From the NCBI RefSeq assembly GCF_013369385.1, contig NZ_SZTO01000021.1:1-64000 (forward strand): 64,000 nucleotides of DNA, in the 5' to 3' direction. How positions within the stretch are numbered: the stretch's first letter is position 1; every line of letters begins with the position of its first letter. The notes under the pieces were generated by a model. That model did no database searches, had not been told where the DNA came from, and saw only the letters and a program-made list of their open reading frames with translations. Shown here one piece after another: positions 52,172 through 60,723 of the stretch. This DNA is from Vibrio sp. 05-20-BW147. GTDB taxonomy: Bacteria; Pseudomonadota; Gammaproteobacteria; Enterobacterales; Vibrionaceae. The position numbers and the translations under genes are program-made.

Positions 52172-52495
52172 ATGGCTTTCGAACAAGTATGCGACATTAA
52201 CGACATTATTCCAGGTACGGGTGTTTGTGCCTTGGTCAATGGGCAGCAAATTGCGCTGTTTAGACCAAGTGAAGAAGAGCAGGTATTTGCTATCAGTAAC
52301 ATGGACCCATTTGCGCGCTCAAACGTGTTATCTCGCGGTTTGATCGCCGAGCACAAAGGCGAGCTTTGGGTTGCGAGTCCACTGAAAAAGCAGCGCTTTA
52401 ACTTGGCAACGGGTGCGTGTATGGAAGATGAACGTTTTAACATCAAAGCATACCAAGCGCGCGTCAATAACGGCATTGTCGAAATCTCTGCTTAA
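52172..52495 (+). CDS. nirD: NADH-dependent nitrite reductase, small subunit
   Basis: A 107-aa protein of the NirD group: a Rieske-like fold (VCDINDIIPGTGVCALVNGQQIALFR) that lacks the Cys/His iron ligands, as is normal for NirD. It associates with NirB. AGGAG lies before the ATG and the gene is 14 bp after nirB, so they are one unit. Confidence 0.94.
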   Translation: MAFEQVCDINDIIPGTGVCALVNGQQIALFRPSEEEQVFAISNMDPFARSNVLSRGLIAEHKGELWVASPLKKQRFNLATGACMEDERFNIKAYQARVNNGIVEISA

Positions 52496-52647
52496 CTAAG
52501 CGTTAGCTAAGCTGGTAAGAGATTCAATAGCACAAAGGTTTCTTGTTCCCTTAACGGATTTTTGTAGGGAAAAGACGAAAATGAACAGGAAGCCTTTCTC
52601 TATTCAATCTTTCACTTTTAATTTTAACTTTTATAAAGGGACGCATT

Positions 52648-53505
52648 ATGTCTGACTTAAGACCTGCAGAGTTCGTACAAACCATGATTGATGTTGGTGA
52701 AGCGAAAGTAAAAACCTCGACGCGTGATTTGTTACTGCGCGGTATGATGGCAGGTATCATTCTGTCGTTGGCGGTTGTGGTGGCGATTACCACCATTACG
52801 CAAACAGGCATTGGCATTGTGGGTGCGTTAGTGTTCCCTGTGGGTTTTTGTATCCTCAGCCTAATGGGTTACGACTTGGTGACAGGTGTTTTTGGTTTGG
52901 CACCGTTAGCGAAATTTGAAAATCGTCCTGGCATTACTTGGGGCCGTATCTTACGTTGTTGGGGCCTTGTTGGTCTGGGTAACTTGATTGGTTCACTGCT
53001 TGTGGCGTTTTTGATTGCGCTTTCGCTAACCATGAACTTCAGTGTTGAACCAAATGCTGTCGGTCAAACCTTTATCAAGGCAGCGACTGCTCGTACTGTT
53101 GGTTTTGAAAACCTAGGTGCTGACGGTTGGATCACCTGTTTCGTGCGCGGTATTCTGTGTAACTTGATGGTGTGTCTAGGCGTGATTGGTAACCTGTCTG
53201 CGCGTACCGTTGCAGGTAAAATTGCGGCAATGTGGCTACCTATCTTTATCTTCTTTGCGTTGGTTTTCGAACACGCGGTGGTGAACATGTTCCTATTCCC
53301 GCTAGGTATGATGCTGGGTGCGGATTTTGGTATCGCGACTTGGTTGAACTTCAACCTGATCCCAACCATTCTTGGTAACATCGTAGGCGGCTTGCTGTTC
53401 ACCTGTATTCCTCTGTATCTGACTCACGCGAAAACGGCACCAGCAATTGATGTGACTGAAAAGCAATCTGAAATCAAGGCAGAGCCTGCGCTGAGCATCA
53501 AATAA
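52648..53505 (+). CDS. Nitrite/formate channel, NirC-like
   Basis: A 285-aa FNT-family channel with six membrane helices (from about residue 30) and the motifs ILCNLMVCLGVI and FEHAVVNMFLFPLGMMLGADFG. The position after nirBD points to nitrite uptake or export, as for nirC. AAAGGGAC precedes the ATG. It differs from the FocA-CBS protein at 36 kb in lacking a CBS tail. The 152-bp gap after nirD contains a 24-codon frame that ends over this start codon; it lacks a good ribosome site. Confidence 0.9.
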   Translation: MSDLRPAEFVQTMIDVGEAKVKTSTRDLLLRGMMAGIILSLAVVVAITTITQTGIGIVGALVFPVGFCILSLMGYDLVTGVFGLAPLAKFENRPGITWGRILRCWGLVGLGNLIGSLLVAFLIALSLTMNFSVEPNAVGQTFIKAATARTVGFENLGADGWITCFVRGILCNLMVCLGVIGNLSARTVAGKIAAMWLPIFIFFALVFEHAVVNMFLFPLGMMLGADFGIATWLNFNLIPTILGNIVGGLLFTCIPLYLTHAKTAPAIDVTEKQSEIKAEPALSIK

Positions 53506-53511
53506 ACCAGA

Positions 53512-53538
53512 TCGCCCTGAGGTGTTCCCTCAGGGCGA
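53512..53538 (+). terminator. Stem-loop after the nitrite channel gene
   Basis: Arms TCGCCCTGAGG (53512-53522) and CCTCAGGGCGA (53528-53538) make a very stable stem, but no T-run follows. It may stabilise the mRNA end or reduce read-through into cobA. Confidence 0.5.
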
Positions 53539-53681
53539 CGATTCAACTGATTCAACACTGAGAAAATCGCCAACACAGCAACCACCATTCACTCGTTTTG
53601 CTGATAAAAAGTAAACATTTCCCTCACAGAGAGGCGCAGAGTGGTACTCTTTATCATCAAATTTATTCAATAGGCTCAACC

Positions 53682-54443
53682 ATGACGCTAACTTCTTTAT
53701 CCTCATTGCAAAATCAAGGTTTTGTTTCTCTTGTCGGTGCGGGCCCTGGCGATCCGGATTTGCTCACGGTCAAGGGCTACCGAGTGATTCAACAAGCGGA
53801 AGTGGTGGTATACGACCGTTTGGTTTCACCGGAAATTCTCGCGTTAGCCAACGAAAAGGCGGAAATGATCTACGTGGGTAAGAAGCTTGATTTTCATTGT
53901 GTTCCGCAAGAAGAGATCAACCAAATTCTGGTGAGAAAAGCATTGGAAGGAAAACGTGTGGTTCGCTTGAAAGGGGGCGACTCGTTCATCTTCGGCCGTG
54001 GTGGAGAAGAGCTTGAAGAGTTAGCGGAACATGATGTGCGTTTCGAAGTGGTGCCGGGCATCACCGCGGCGGCGGGGGCAACGGCCTATGCAGGTATTCC
54101 ACTTACCCACAGAGATCACGCGCAAAGCGTGCAGTTTATTACTGGGCACATTCAAAAAGATGGCAAAGAGATAGAGTGGCCATCATTGGCGCAGGCTAAC
54201 AACACTTTGGTGTTTTATATGGGGTTAAAGCAGTGCCGCTATATCGCGGAGAAATTGCTTGAAAACGGGTTGGATGCGTCAACGTCGTGCGCGATTATTG
54301 AAAATGGCACCCGTCGCGAGCAGCGCGTATTGACGGGCAGTTTGACACAACTCCCTGAATTGGCCACTCAAGCAATCAGTCCCGCTTTGATCGTGGTCGG
54401 CAGCGTGACCTCGCTGCATGACAAACTCAAGTGGTTTAATTAG
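53682..54443 (+). CDS. cobA: Uroporphyrinogen-III C-methyltransferase
   Basis: A 253-aa SAM-dependent enzyme that makes precorrin-2, the first step to siroheme. VGAGPGDPDLLTVKG, VVYDRLVSPEIL, VVRLKGGDSFIFGRGGEE and GITAAAGATAYAGIPLTHR are the family motifs. I start at ATG 53682; the open frame reaches back to 53598 without support. Siroheme is the cofactor of NirB, so placement after nirBDC makes sense. The dehydrogenase/chelatase steps (as in CysG) must be encoded elsewhere. Confidence 0.95.
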   Translation: MTLTSLSSLQNQGFVSLVGAGPGDPDLLTVKGYRVIQQAEVVVYDRLVSPEILALANEKAEMIYVGKKLDFHCVPQEEINQILVRKALEGKRVVRLKGGDSFIFGRGGEELEELAEHDVRFEVVPGITAAAGATAYAGIPLTHRDHAQSVQFITGHIQKDGKEIEWPSLAQANNTLVFYMGLKQCRYIAEKLLENGLDASTSCAIIENGTRREQRVLTGSLTQLPELATQAISPALIVVGSVTSLHDKLKWFN

Positions 54444-54544
54444 CTCTTTGGGCCATAAGTGGTCATCGCTGTGGCCAGTTGAAATCCCAACCTACAGATG
54501 GCTTTTGGCTAGTCATCTGTTTGGGATGCTTCTACCTTTGACTA

Positions 54545-54716
54545 AGAATCTACCCCTACCAATTGTCTTCGGGTAAACGAAGGCGCTTCGTTGTCATCTG
54601 TTACTCGGTGAGACTCCTCAAAGAGCGACAGCTGTGCCTGTATATTAAGCCAAACAGCCTCACTAATGCGGATCCTCAGCACCGCTTCAACCCCTGCTAG
54701 CAAGGTTTTAATGACG
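54545..54716 (-). pseudogene. Possible decayed HigA-type antitoxin fragment
   Basis: On the minus strand about 57 codons are open to a TAG near 54545 without a start. The stretch RISEAVWLNIQAQLSLFEE resembles the C-terminal part of HigA-type antitoxins (S-x-x-x-WLN-x-Q-x-x-x-x-L). It has no helix-turn-helix, partner toxin or ribosome site. The remaining 450-bp spacer between cobA and coxB holds nothing else I can support apart from the coxB promoter area. Confidence 0.3.
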
Positions 54717-54895
54717 ACACACCGCTCTGTTTAGCGTCATGCTGCTGACAATATTGTTCGTTGTTTTCAGATATTTTCTTGAACAAAGTCATAACCGAGT
54801 CTAGCTTTTTAACATAAATATAACAAAAGCATGTGTCGTTTAGATTCGACTTTATCAATCTCAACGTTGGCGCGGTGAGTCAGAGGAGATAGCTT

Positions 54896-56056
54896 TTGAA
54901 GAAACGATTTCTCACACTGATGGGGCTGTTTGACCTGATGCTAGTCGGCTTCGGTGCGCCAGCCATTGCATCGCAAACAGACTTCAATATGACCCAAGGG
55001 GTCACACAGATCAGTCAGCAGGTGTATGAGTTGCACATGCTGATTTTTTATATCTGCTGTGCCATAGCACTGATTGTGTTTGGGGCCATGTTCTATGCCA
55101 TTTTTAAACACCGAAAATCGAAAGGGGCCGTCGCTGCGCATTTTCATGAAAGCACCAAAGTGGAGGTGATATGGACGGTGATTCCGATTTTGATCCTCGT
55201 CGCGATGGCGATTCCAGCCACCAAAACGTTGGTGGCGATGGAGGACACATCTCAATCTGATCTGACGGTTAAAATTACCGGTTCTCAGTGGAAATGGCAC
55301 TACAGCTATTTCGGGGAAGATGTTGAGTTCTTCAGTTTACTGGCGACCTCGCAAAAGCAGATCGATGGTCTTGAAGTCAAAGGGGCCAATTATTTGTTGG
55401 AAGTGGATAATCCTCTGGTTGTCCCCATCAATCGTAAGATCCGTTTTCTTCTCACTTCTGATGATGTCATTCACTCGTGGTGGGTGCCCGATTTTGCGGT
55501 GAAGAAAGATACCATTCCCGGTTTCATCAATGAAGCATGGACACGCATCGACCAGCCCGGGGTATACCGTGGCCAGTGTGCTGAGTTGTGTGGTCGAGCG
55601 CATGGTTTTATGCCCGTGGTGGTGCATGCCATGGAGGAGAACGATTTTGAACAATGGCTTGCCAATAAGAAAACCGAGTTAGCCGAAGCGAAGCAAGCGG
55701 CAGCATCGGCACTAACGCAAACACTGTCGCTGGATGAGTTGATGGCTCAAGGTGAAGCGATTTACAGCGCGCGATGCGCGGTTTGCCATCAAGCCAATGG
55801 CATGGGGATCCCTGGAGCCTTTCCCGCCATTAAAGGCAGTGCGATTGCCACTGGGGATCGCGACAAGCACATCGACATTGTTCTTAATGGTAAAGCAGGA
55901 ACCGCAATGCAAGCTTTTGCCAATCAGCTTTCCGAGCAAGAGATTGCTTCGGTGGTCACGTATCAACGCAATGCCTTTGGTAATGACACAGGTGATGCGG
56001 TGCAAGCGGCTGACATCAACGCCCATAAAGCGCAGAGTCGCGGGGAGGGACAATGA
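54896..56056 (+). CDS. coxB: Cytochrome c oxidase subunit II with fused cytochrome c
   Basis: A 386-aa subunit with signal peptide, two membrane helices (about residues 45-70 and 90-110), a CuA domain (SDDVIHSWWVPDF, GQCAELCGRAHGFM) and a C-terminal class I cytochrome c (CAVCH near residue 300, with a later methionine ligand region). This caa3-like layout accepts electrons from cytochrome c. The start codon is TTG, with AGAGGAGAT upstream. Its end overlaps coxA by ATGA. It is the first gene of the aa3 oxidase operon. Confidence 0.95.
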   Translation: MKKRFLTLMGLFDLMLVGFGAPAIASQTDFNMTQGVTQISQQVYELHMLIFYICCAIALIVFGAMFYAIFKHRKSKGAVAAHFHESTKVEVIWTVIPILILVAMAIPATKTLVAMEDTSQSDLTVKITGSQWKWHYSYFGEDVEFFSLLATSQKQIDGLEVKGANYLLEVDNPLVVPINRKIRFLLTSDDVIHSWWVPDFAVKKDTIPGFINEAWTRIDQPGVYRGQCAELCGRAHGFMPVVVHAMEENDFEQWLANKKTELAEAKQAAASALTQTLSLDELMAQGEAIYSARCAVCHQANGMGIPGAFPAIKGSAIATGDRDKHIDIVLNGKAGTAMQAFANQLSEQEIASVVTYQRNAFGNDTGDAVQAADINAHKAQSRGEGQ

Positions 56057-57684
56057 GTCAATTTGAAAAACCGGTCAAATCTGCGTCGGCAGAAAGTGAA
56101 CTGTCTAGTGCGGTGGCGGTGGAAAGCGACGCTCATGAACATCATCAACCTTCTGGCATAGGCCGTTGGATCTACTCCACCAATCACAAAGACATTGGCA
56201 CGCTCTACCTTTGGTTTAGCTTCATCATGTTTTTAACCGGTGGTGCGATGGCGATGGTTATTCGCGCGGAACTCTTTCAACCGGGTTTGCAATTGGTGGA
56301 TCCGCAATTCTTTAATCAAATGACCACAGTTCACGGTTTGGTGATGGTGTTTGGTGCGGTCATGCCAGCCTTCACTGGCCTCGCCAACTGGATGATCCCG
56401 ATGATGATTGGTGCGCCGGATATGGCGTTGCCAAGAATGAATAACTTGAGCTTTTGGATTTTGCCTTTTGCCTTTTTAATCCTCATCGGTTCGCTGTTTT
56501 TGCCCGGCGGCGGCCCTGATTTTGGTTGGACTTTCTATGCGCCGCTTTCGACCAAGTATGGCCCCGATAGCACGGCACTGTTTGTGTTCTCTGTGCACAT
56601 TATGGGGATCAGTTCCATCATGGGCGCGATCAATGTGATAGTGACCATCGTTAATATGCGTGCACCGGGTATGACCTGGTTTAAGCTACCGATGTTCGTT
56701 TGGACTTGGTTGATTACGGCGTTCTTGTTGATTGCTGTGATGCCCGTGTTGGCAGGGGCTGTGACCATGGTGCTGACAGATAAGTATTTCGGCACCAGTT
56801 TCTTTGACGCGGCAGGTGGTGGTGACCCTGTGATGTTCCAACACATCTTTTGGTTTTTCGGCCACCCTGAAGTTTACATCATGATTTTGCCGTCCTTCGG
56901 TATTGTCTCCGCCATCATCCCTGCTTTTAGTGGCAAAAAGCTTTTTGGCTATCACTCAATGGTTTACGCCACTTGCAGTATTGCACTGCTCTCGTTTGTG
57001 GTGTGGGCACACCATATGTTCACCACTGGCATGCCGGTATTTGCCGAGCTGTTCTTTATGTATTGCACCATGCTGATTGCGGTTCCGACTGGGGTTAAAG
57101 TGTTTAACTGGGTTGCGACTATGTGGCGTGGCTCGTTGACGTTTGAAACGCCGATGTTGTTTGCGATCGCCTTTATTGTGTTGTTCACCATTGGTGGTTT
57201 CTCCGGCCTGATGTTGGCGATTGTTCCTGCGGATTTTCAATATCACGATACCTATTTTGTAGTGGCCCATTTCCACTATGTGCTGGTTTCTGGTGCGGTG
57301 TTCTCCATCATGGCGGCGGCCTATTATTGGCTGCCCAAGTGGACGGGGCATATGTACGACCAGCGGCTTAGTTTGTGGCATTTTTGGTGCTCGGTGATTT
57401 CGGTCAATATCCTTTTCTTCCCAATGCATTTCCTTGGCTTGGCGGGGATGCCACGACGTATTCCAGACTACGCGATTCAGTTTGCTGATGTGAATCAGAT
57501 TGTCTCGATTGGCGGATTTGCCTTTGGCTTATCGCAGCTTATCTTCCTCTGGCTGGTGATTAAATGCGTCAAAGGAGGCGACAAAGCCGCAGCCAAACCG
57601 TGGGAAAGAGCGGAAGGGTTGGAGTGGACAGTACCTAGCCCAGCCCCACATCACACCTTCTCGACACCACCCAAAGTGGATTGA
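56053..57684 (+). CDS. coxA: Cytochrome c oxidase subunit I
   Basis: A 543-aa heme-copper oxidase core with 12 membrane helices. The heme a ligand lies in MTTVHGLVMVFGAVMP. The CuB His-Tyr crosslink segment is WFFGHPEVYIMILPSFGIVS, whose glutamate also serves the D channel. HDTYFVVAHFHYVL holds the last heme ligands. This is a type A oxidase that reduces oxygen to water and pumps protons. It is intact and co-translated with coxB. Confidence 0.97.
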   Translation: MSQFEKPVKSASAESELSSAVAVESDAHEHHQPSGIGRWIYSTNHKDIGTLYLWFSFIMFLTGGAMAMVIRAELFQPGLQLVDPQFFNQMTTVHGLVMVFGAVMPAFTGLANWMIPMMIGAPDMALPRMNNLSFWILPFAFLILIGSLFLPGGGPDFGWTFYAPLSTKYGPDSTALFVFSVHIMGISSIMGAINVIVTIVNMRAPGMTWFKLPMFVWTWLITAFLLIAVMPVLAGAVTMVLTDKYFGTSFFDAAGGGDPVMFQHIFWFFGHPEVYIMILPSFGIVSAIIPAFSGKKLFGYHSMVYATCSIALLSFVVWAHHMFTTGMPVFAELFFMYCTMLIAVPTGVKVFNWVATMWRGSLTFETPMLFAIAFIVLFTIGGFSGLMLAIVPADFQYHDTYFVVAHFHYVLVSGAVFSIMAAAYYWLPKWTGHMYDQRLSLWHFWCSVISVNILFFPMHFLGLAGMPRRIPDYAIQFADVNQIVSIGGFAFGLSQLIFLWLVIKCVKGGDKAAAKPWERAEGLEWTVPSPAPHHTFSTPPKVD

Positions 57685-57690
57685 GGTGAC

Positions 57691-58302
57691 ATGATGACTG
57701 GGGGAAGATCGAACCGCGTTCTTACACTTAAGCTGACGATGGCGGCTTTGGCGATGTTTGGTTTCGGTTTTGCGTTGGTGCCTCTGTATGACGTGATGTG
57801 CGATGTGCTTGGCATCAATGGTAAAACCGATAATGTTGCCGTGACGGCTCCGGTAGGGTTGCAAATTGATACCAGCCGAACCATTCGCGTCGAGTTTATG
57901 GCGCATGTTTCACCAGATATGCCGTGGAGCTTCAAACCGCAATCGGTCACGCTCAATGTGCATCCGGGAGAAGTGATTCAAACGGCGTATCTGGCGCAAA
58001 ACCTCAGCCAAGAGATCTTAGTTGGTCAGGCGGTGCCTTCGGTGTCTCCGGGGCAGGGCGCGGCATTTTTCAACAAGATTGAGTGTTTTTGTTTTAATCG
58101 CCAACCCATTGAAGGAAATCAGTTGGCACAGATGCCGCTGATTTTTTACATCGAACCTGACTTACCCGCCGAAATTCACACATTAACGCTCTCTTACACC
58201 TTGTATCGCTTACCCGTTGAACAAGTCGATAGAGAGAAACTTGCGCAATTATCTGGACTCAAGGAGGCAACCAATCCACTGCCTCAGGGAGCTGAGCTAT
58301 GA
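57691..58302 (+). CDS. ctaG: Cytochrome c oxidase assembly protein CtaG (Cox11)
   Basis: A 203-aa copper chaperone that delivers CuB to subunit I. It has one N-terminal membrane helix (about residues 13-33) and a periplasmic immunoglobulin-like domain with the copper site NKIECFCFNRQ. FALVPLYDVMCDVLGINGK is a family signature. GAGGTG precedes the ATG; a second ATG 3 bp later is equally possible. It overlaps coxC by ATGA. Confidence 0.95.
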   Translation: MMTGGRSNRVLTLKLTMAALAMFGFGFALVPLYDVMCDVLGINGKTDNVAVTAPVGLQIDTSRTIRVEFMAHVSPDMPWSFKPQSVTLNVHPGEVIQTAYLAQNLSQEILVGQAVPSVSPGQGAAFFNKIECFCFNRQPIEGNQLAQMPLIFYIEPDLPAEIHTLTLSYTLYRLPVEQVDREKLAQLSGLKEATNPLPQGAEL

Positions 58303-59183
58303 GTAACAAACATCCGTCATATTATGTTCCTGCCCAAAGCAATTGGCCGATTCTTGGGGCTTTTGCGCTCTTTATGATTGCCGTTGGGGCTGGCATGACC
58401 GTTCAGGGAACGCAAATCGAAGGACCCGTGGGGCCAATTGGTAATGTGATTTTAATCGTCGGTTTTGTCACCTTGCTGTATATGCTGGCAGGGTGGTTTA
58501 GCAACGTGATCACCGAATCACTCACCGGAAAATACAGCGAGCAGATTGCCCGCTCGTTTCGACAAGGAATGAGTTGGTTTATTTTTTCTGAGGTGATGTT
58601 TTTCGGCGCGTTTTTTGGTGCGCTTTTCTACGCAAGAATGGTGGCAGTGCCATGGCTTGGTGGGGCAGACAACAATGCCATGACGCATGAGATTTTGTGG
58701 CCAAGCTTTGAAGCCCTTTGGCCTCTGACCACCACACCATCTGGTCAAGAAACACAAGCAATGCCATGGCAAGGGATCCCTTTGGTTAATACCATCATTT
58801 TGTTGACCTCATCGATTACCCTGCATTTGGCGCATACCAGCTTAGAGAAAAATCAACGTATGGCGTTGATTGTTTGGTTGGAGATCACCATCGTCCTCGC
58901 GGGCTTCTTCCTTTTCTATCAAGTCGAGGAATATGCCCATGCTTATCAGGAAATGGGGCTGACACTGCAATCGGGCATTTATGGCAATACCTTCTTTCTC
59001 TTGACGGGTTTTCACGGCATGCATGTGTTCTTAGGTACGACGTTTTTGATCGTGTTACTCGGACGCATCGCCAAAGATCATTTCACGCCGAAAGATCATT
59101 TTGCCTTTCAAGCGGGTAGTTGGTATTGGCATTTTGTTGACGTGGTTTGGCTCTGTTTGTTTGTTTTTGTCTACGTTCTGTAA
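58299..59183 (+). CDS. coxC: Cytochrome c oxidase subunit III
   Basis: A 294-aa protein with seven membrane helices. Family motifs include RQGMSWFIFSEVMFFGAFFGALFYAR, GFHGMHVFLGT and the closing HFVDVVWLCLFVFVYVL. It stabilises the catalytic core. It is translated from a start that overlaps the ctaG stop. A gene on the opposite strand begins 3' of it. Confidence 0.96.
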   Translation: MSNKHPSYYVPAQSNWPILGAFALFMIAVGAGMTVQGTQIEGPVGPIGNVILIVGFVTLLYMLAGWFSNVITESLTGKYSEQIARSFRQGMSWFIFSEVMFFGAFFGALFYARMVAVPWLGGADNNAMTHEILWPSFEALWPLTTTPSGQETQAMPWQGIPLVNTIILLTSSITLHLAHTSLEKNQRMALIVWLEITIVLAGFFLFYQVEEYAHAYQEMGLTLQSGIYGNTFFLLTGFHGMHVFLGTTFLIVLLGRIAKDHFTPKDHFAFQAGSWYWHFVDVVWLCLFVFVYVL

Positions 59184-59193
59184 TGCAATCAAT

Positions 59194-59418
59194 TTAGTAT
59201 GGTCTTGGGTTGGGTTCTACCCAACCCGTTGTTAACGCGATCAGCAGAAACAGCACCACCAATGCGGAGAGCATCACTCTGCGCCCCAAATAGTGGCTCA
59301 TGGATTTCCCATTGGGAGAAGAGTCGGCACGCACCATATGGAATAGGGCTAAACCCAAGTTGGCAATAATGAACAATAGCAGAAGAACCAGTATCAATTT
59401 GAATAGAAATATCGGCAT
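59194..59418 (-). CDS. DUF2909 twin-helix membrane protein, antisense within the cox operon
   Basis: A 74-aa protein with two membrane helices (about residues 5-27 and 47-66) and a short polar loop, ending GWVEPNPRPY, as in DUF2909 proteins. GGAG lies 5 nt before ATG 59418 on the minus strand, so this short form is preferred over the 168-codon open frame. A DUF2909 gene between coxC and the SURF1 gene is also found in Pseudomonas. It is convergent with coxC, and its start is 1 bp from the SURF1 start. The function is unknown. Confidence 0.8.
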   Translation of the reverse strand: MPIFLFKLILVLLLLFIIANLGLALFHMVRADSSPNGKSMSHYLGRRVMLSALVVLFLLIALTTGWVEPNPRPY

Positions 59419-59419
59419 A

Positions 59420-60196
59420 GTGACTCCGAAAGCTGCGTTGATCCGATCGCCCGGCGCCATTGTCGCCGCATTGTTAACTTTGGTCGTATTTACCCTGTTG
59501 GTCAAACTGGGTTTATGGCAGCTCTCGCGTGCAGAGGAAAAGTCGCAACTTGAAATAGAGTTACAACAGCGTGCTTTGCAAGCACCGCAGCCCTTGCTTG
59601 ATGTGCTCAATGTGGAACACGCAGCCGCGTTTTCGGTGACGGGAGTGAGAGTGGAAACCAATGTCGCGCCAAGTGCGTTGCCCATTGTGCTGCTCGACAA
59701 CCAAACGTGGAACGGGAAAGTGGGTTATCTCGCTTATCAGGTGATGGCATTGATGGATGAACCGGGAAGTTATCTGCTGGTGGAGATCGGTTTTGTCGAC
59801 GGTGGTTTACAACGCCAATCTCTCCCCAAAGTGCAAGGCTTTCGCGAACCTCTGTTTTTAACTGGGAGGTTGTATCAAAAATCCGTTAACCCATTGAGTG
59901 ACCAACTCCATTTAGAACCGAGTGATCCAATACGAGTGCAAAACATGGTGATAGCGGATCTCAGCAAGCAACTCAACGTCAGTCTCATACCGACATTGTT
60001 TCAACCTGATAACCTCACCCATTGGCCCTATCCTCAACCTTGGCAGCCACTGAGCATGGGGAGTCAAAAGCATTTTGCCTATGCGATGCAGTGGTTTGCG
60101 ATGGCGTTGGTGTTATTGCTGATCTCTTCGATGATTTTTGTTCGCTACCTACGCATTCGCCGCAAGGAGGTATCGCATGATTTCCACACAAAATAG
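59420..60196 (+). CDS. SURF1-family cytochrome oxidase assembly protein
   Basis: A 258-aa protein with membrane helices near both ends (about residues 12-33 and 213-235) and a periplasmic domain. LLVKLGLWQLSRAEEK and the conserved VLLDNQTWNGKVGYLAYQ are SURF1 hallmarks. It helps heme a insertion. The start is probably GTG 59420; an ATG at 59369 would overlap the antisense DUF2909 gene by 50 bp. Neither start has a good ribosome site. It overlaps the next gene by 20 bp. Confidence 0.87.
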   Translation: MTPKAALIRSPGAIVAALLTLVVFTLLVKLGLWQLSRAEEKSQLEIELQQRALQAPQPLLDVLNVEHAAAFSVTGVRVETNVAPSALPIVLLDNQTWNGKVGYLAYQVMALMDEPGSYLLVEIGFVDGGLQRQSLPKVQGFREPLFLTGRLYQKSVNPLSDQLHLEPSDPIRVQNMVIADLSKQLNVSLIPTLFQPDNLTHWPYPQPWQPLSMGSQKHFAYAMQWFAMALVLLLISSMIFVRYLRIRRKEVSHDFHTK

Positions 60197-60710
60197 AGGC
60201 CGTTTCATTCTGCTGCTGTTGGTTCTCACCTTTGCTTTGCCCGCCATTGTCGCGAAAGTGGTATTGGAACAACATTGGTATCAATCCGGGGTCTCAAACA
60301 AAGGGGAGTTGATAGAACCCTACACCACCTTACAAAGTCTCGGGCAGGTGAATCCATTTCAGGGAAAAGGGTGGCAACTGGCGTATTTGCTGCCCACCTC
60401 TTGTGAAGCCCTTTGCCAGCAGCAACTGCATCTTTTAGGCCAAAATCATCTCGCTTTGGGCAAATATCAAGAGAGAGTCGAAGCAGTAGTTTGGGCATTT
60501 TCTCCAACAACAACTAATCTTAAATATGAGCAGGTTGTGATAACAAAACAGATTGAAAGCGTTTTGAAACCGGGGGATATGGTGATCGTCGATCCACTAG
60601 GTCAGTTGGTGATGCGCTACCCACTGAACGCCACCAAGTCACTCATAGAGCAAAATAAAGAAATACTCTCAGATCTGAGGAAGCTGCTTAAACTTTCGCG
60701 AGTTGGTTGA
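60177..60710 (+). CDS. SCO-like thioredoxin-fold protein of the cox operon
   Basis: A 177-aa protein with an N-terminal membrane anchor (residues 8-28) and a periplasmic domain. YLLPTSCEALCQQQLHLL has a C-x3-C pair in the place of the SCO copper site, though the later SCO histidine is not obvious. AAGGAGG precedes ATG 60177. Its position between SURF1 and ctaA matches the uncharacterised gene found there in Pseudomonas. A role in CuA assembly or cysteine reduction is inferred. Confidence 0.78.
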   Translation: MISTQNRGRFILLLLVLTFALPAIVAKVVLEQHWYQSGVSNKGELIEPYTTLQSLGQVNPFQGKGWQLAYLLPTSCEALCQQQLHLLGQNHLALGKYQERVEAVVWAFSPTTTNLKYEQVVITKQIESVLKPGDMVIVDPLGQLVMRYPLNATKSLIEQNKEILSDLRKLLKLSRVG

Positions 60711-60723
60711 AGGGGAGGGAGCC

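Noticed and set aside
59419..59700. N-terminal extension of the DUF2909 frame to 168 codons
   Set aside because: The extension is antisense to SURF1, is not hydrophobic or family-like, and the GGAG before ATG 59418 marks the true start.
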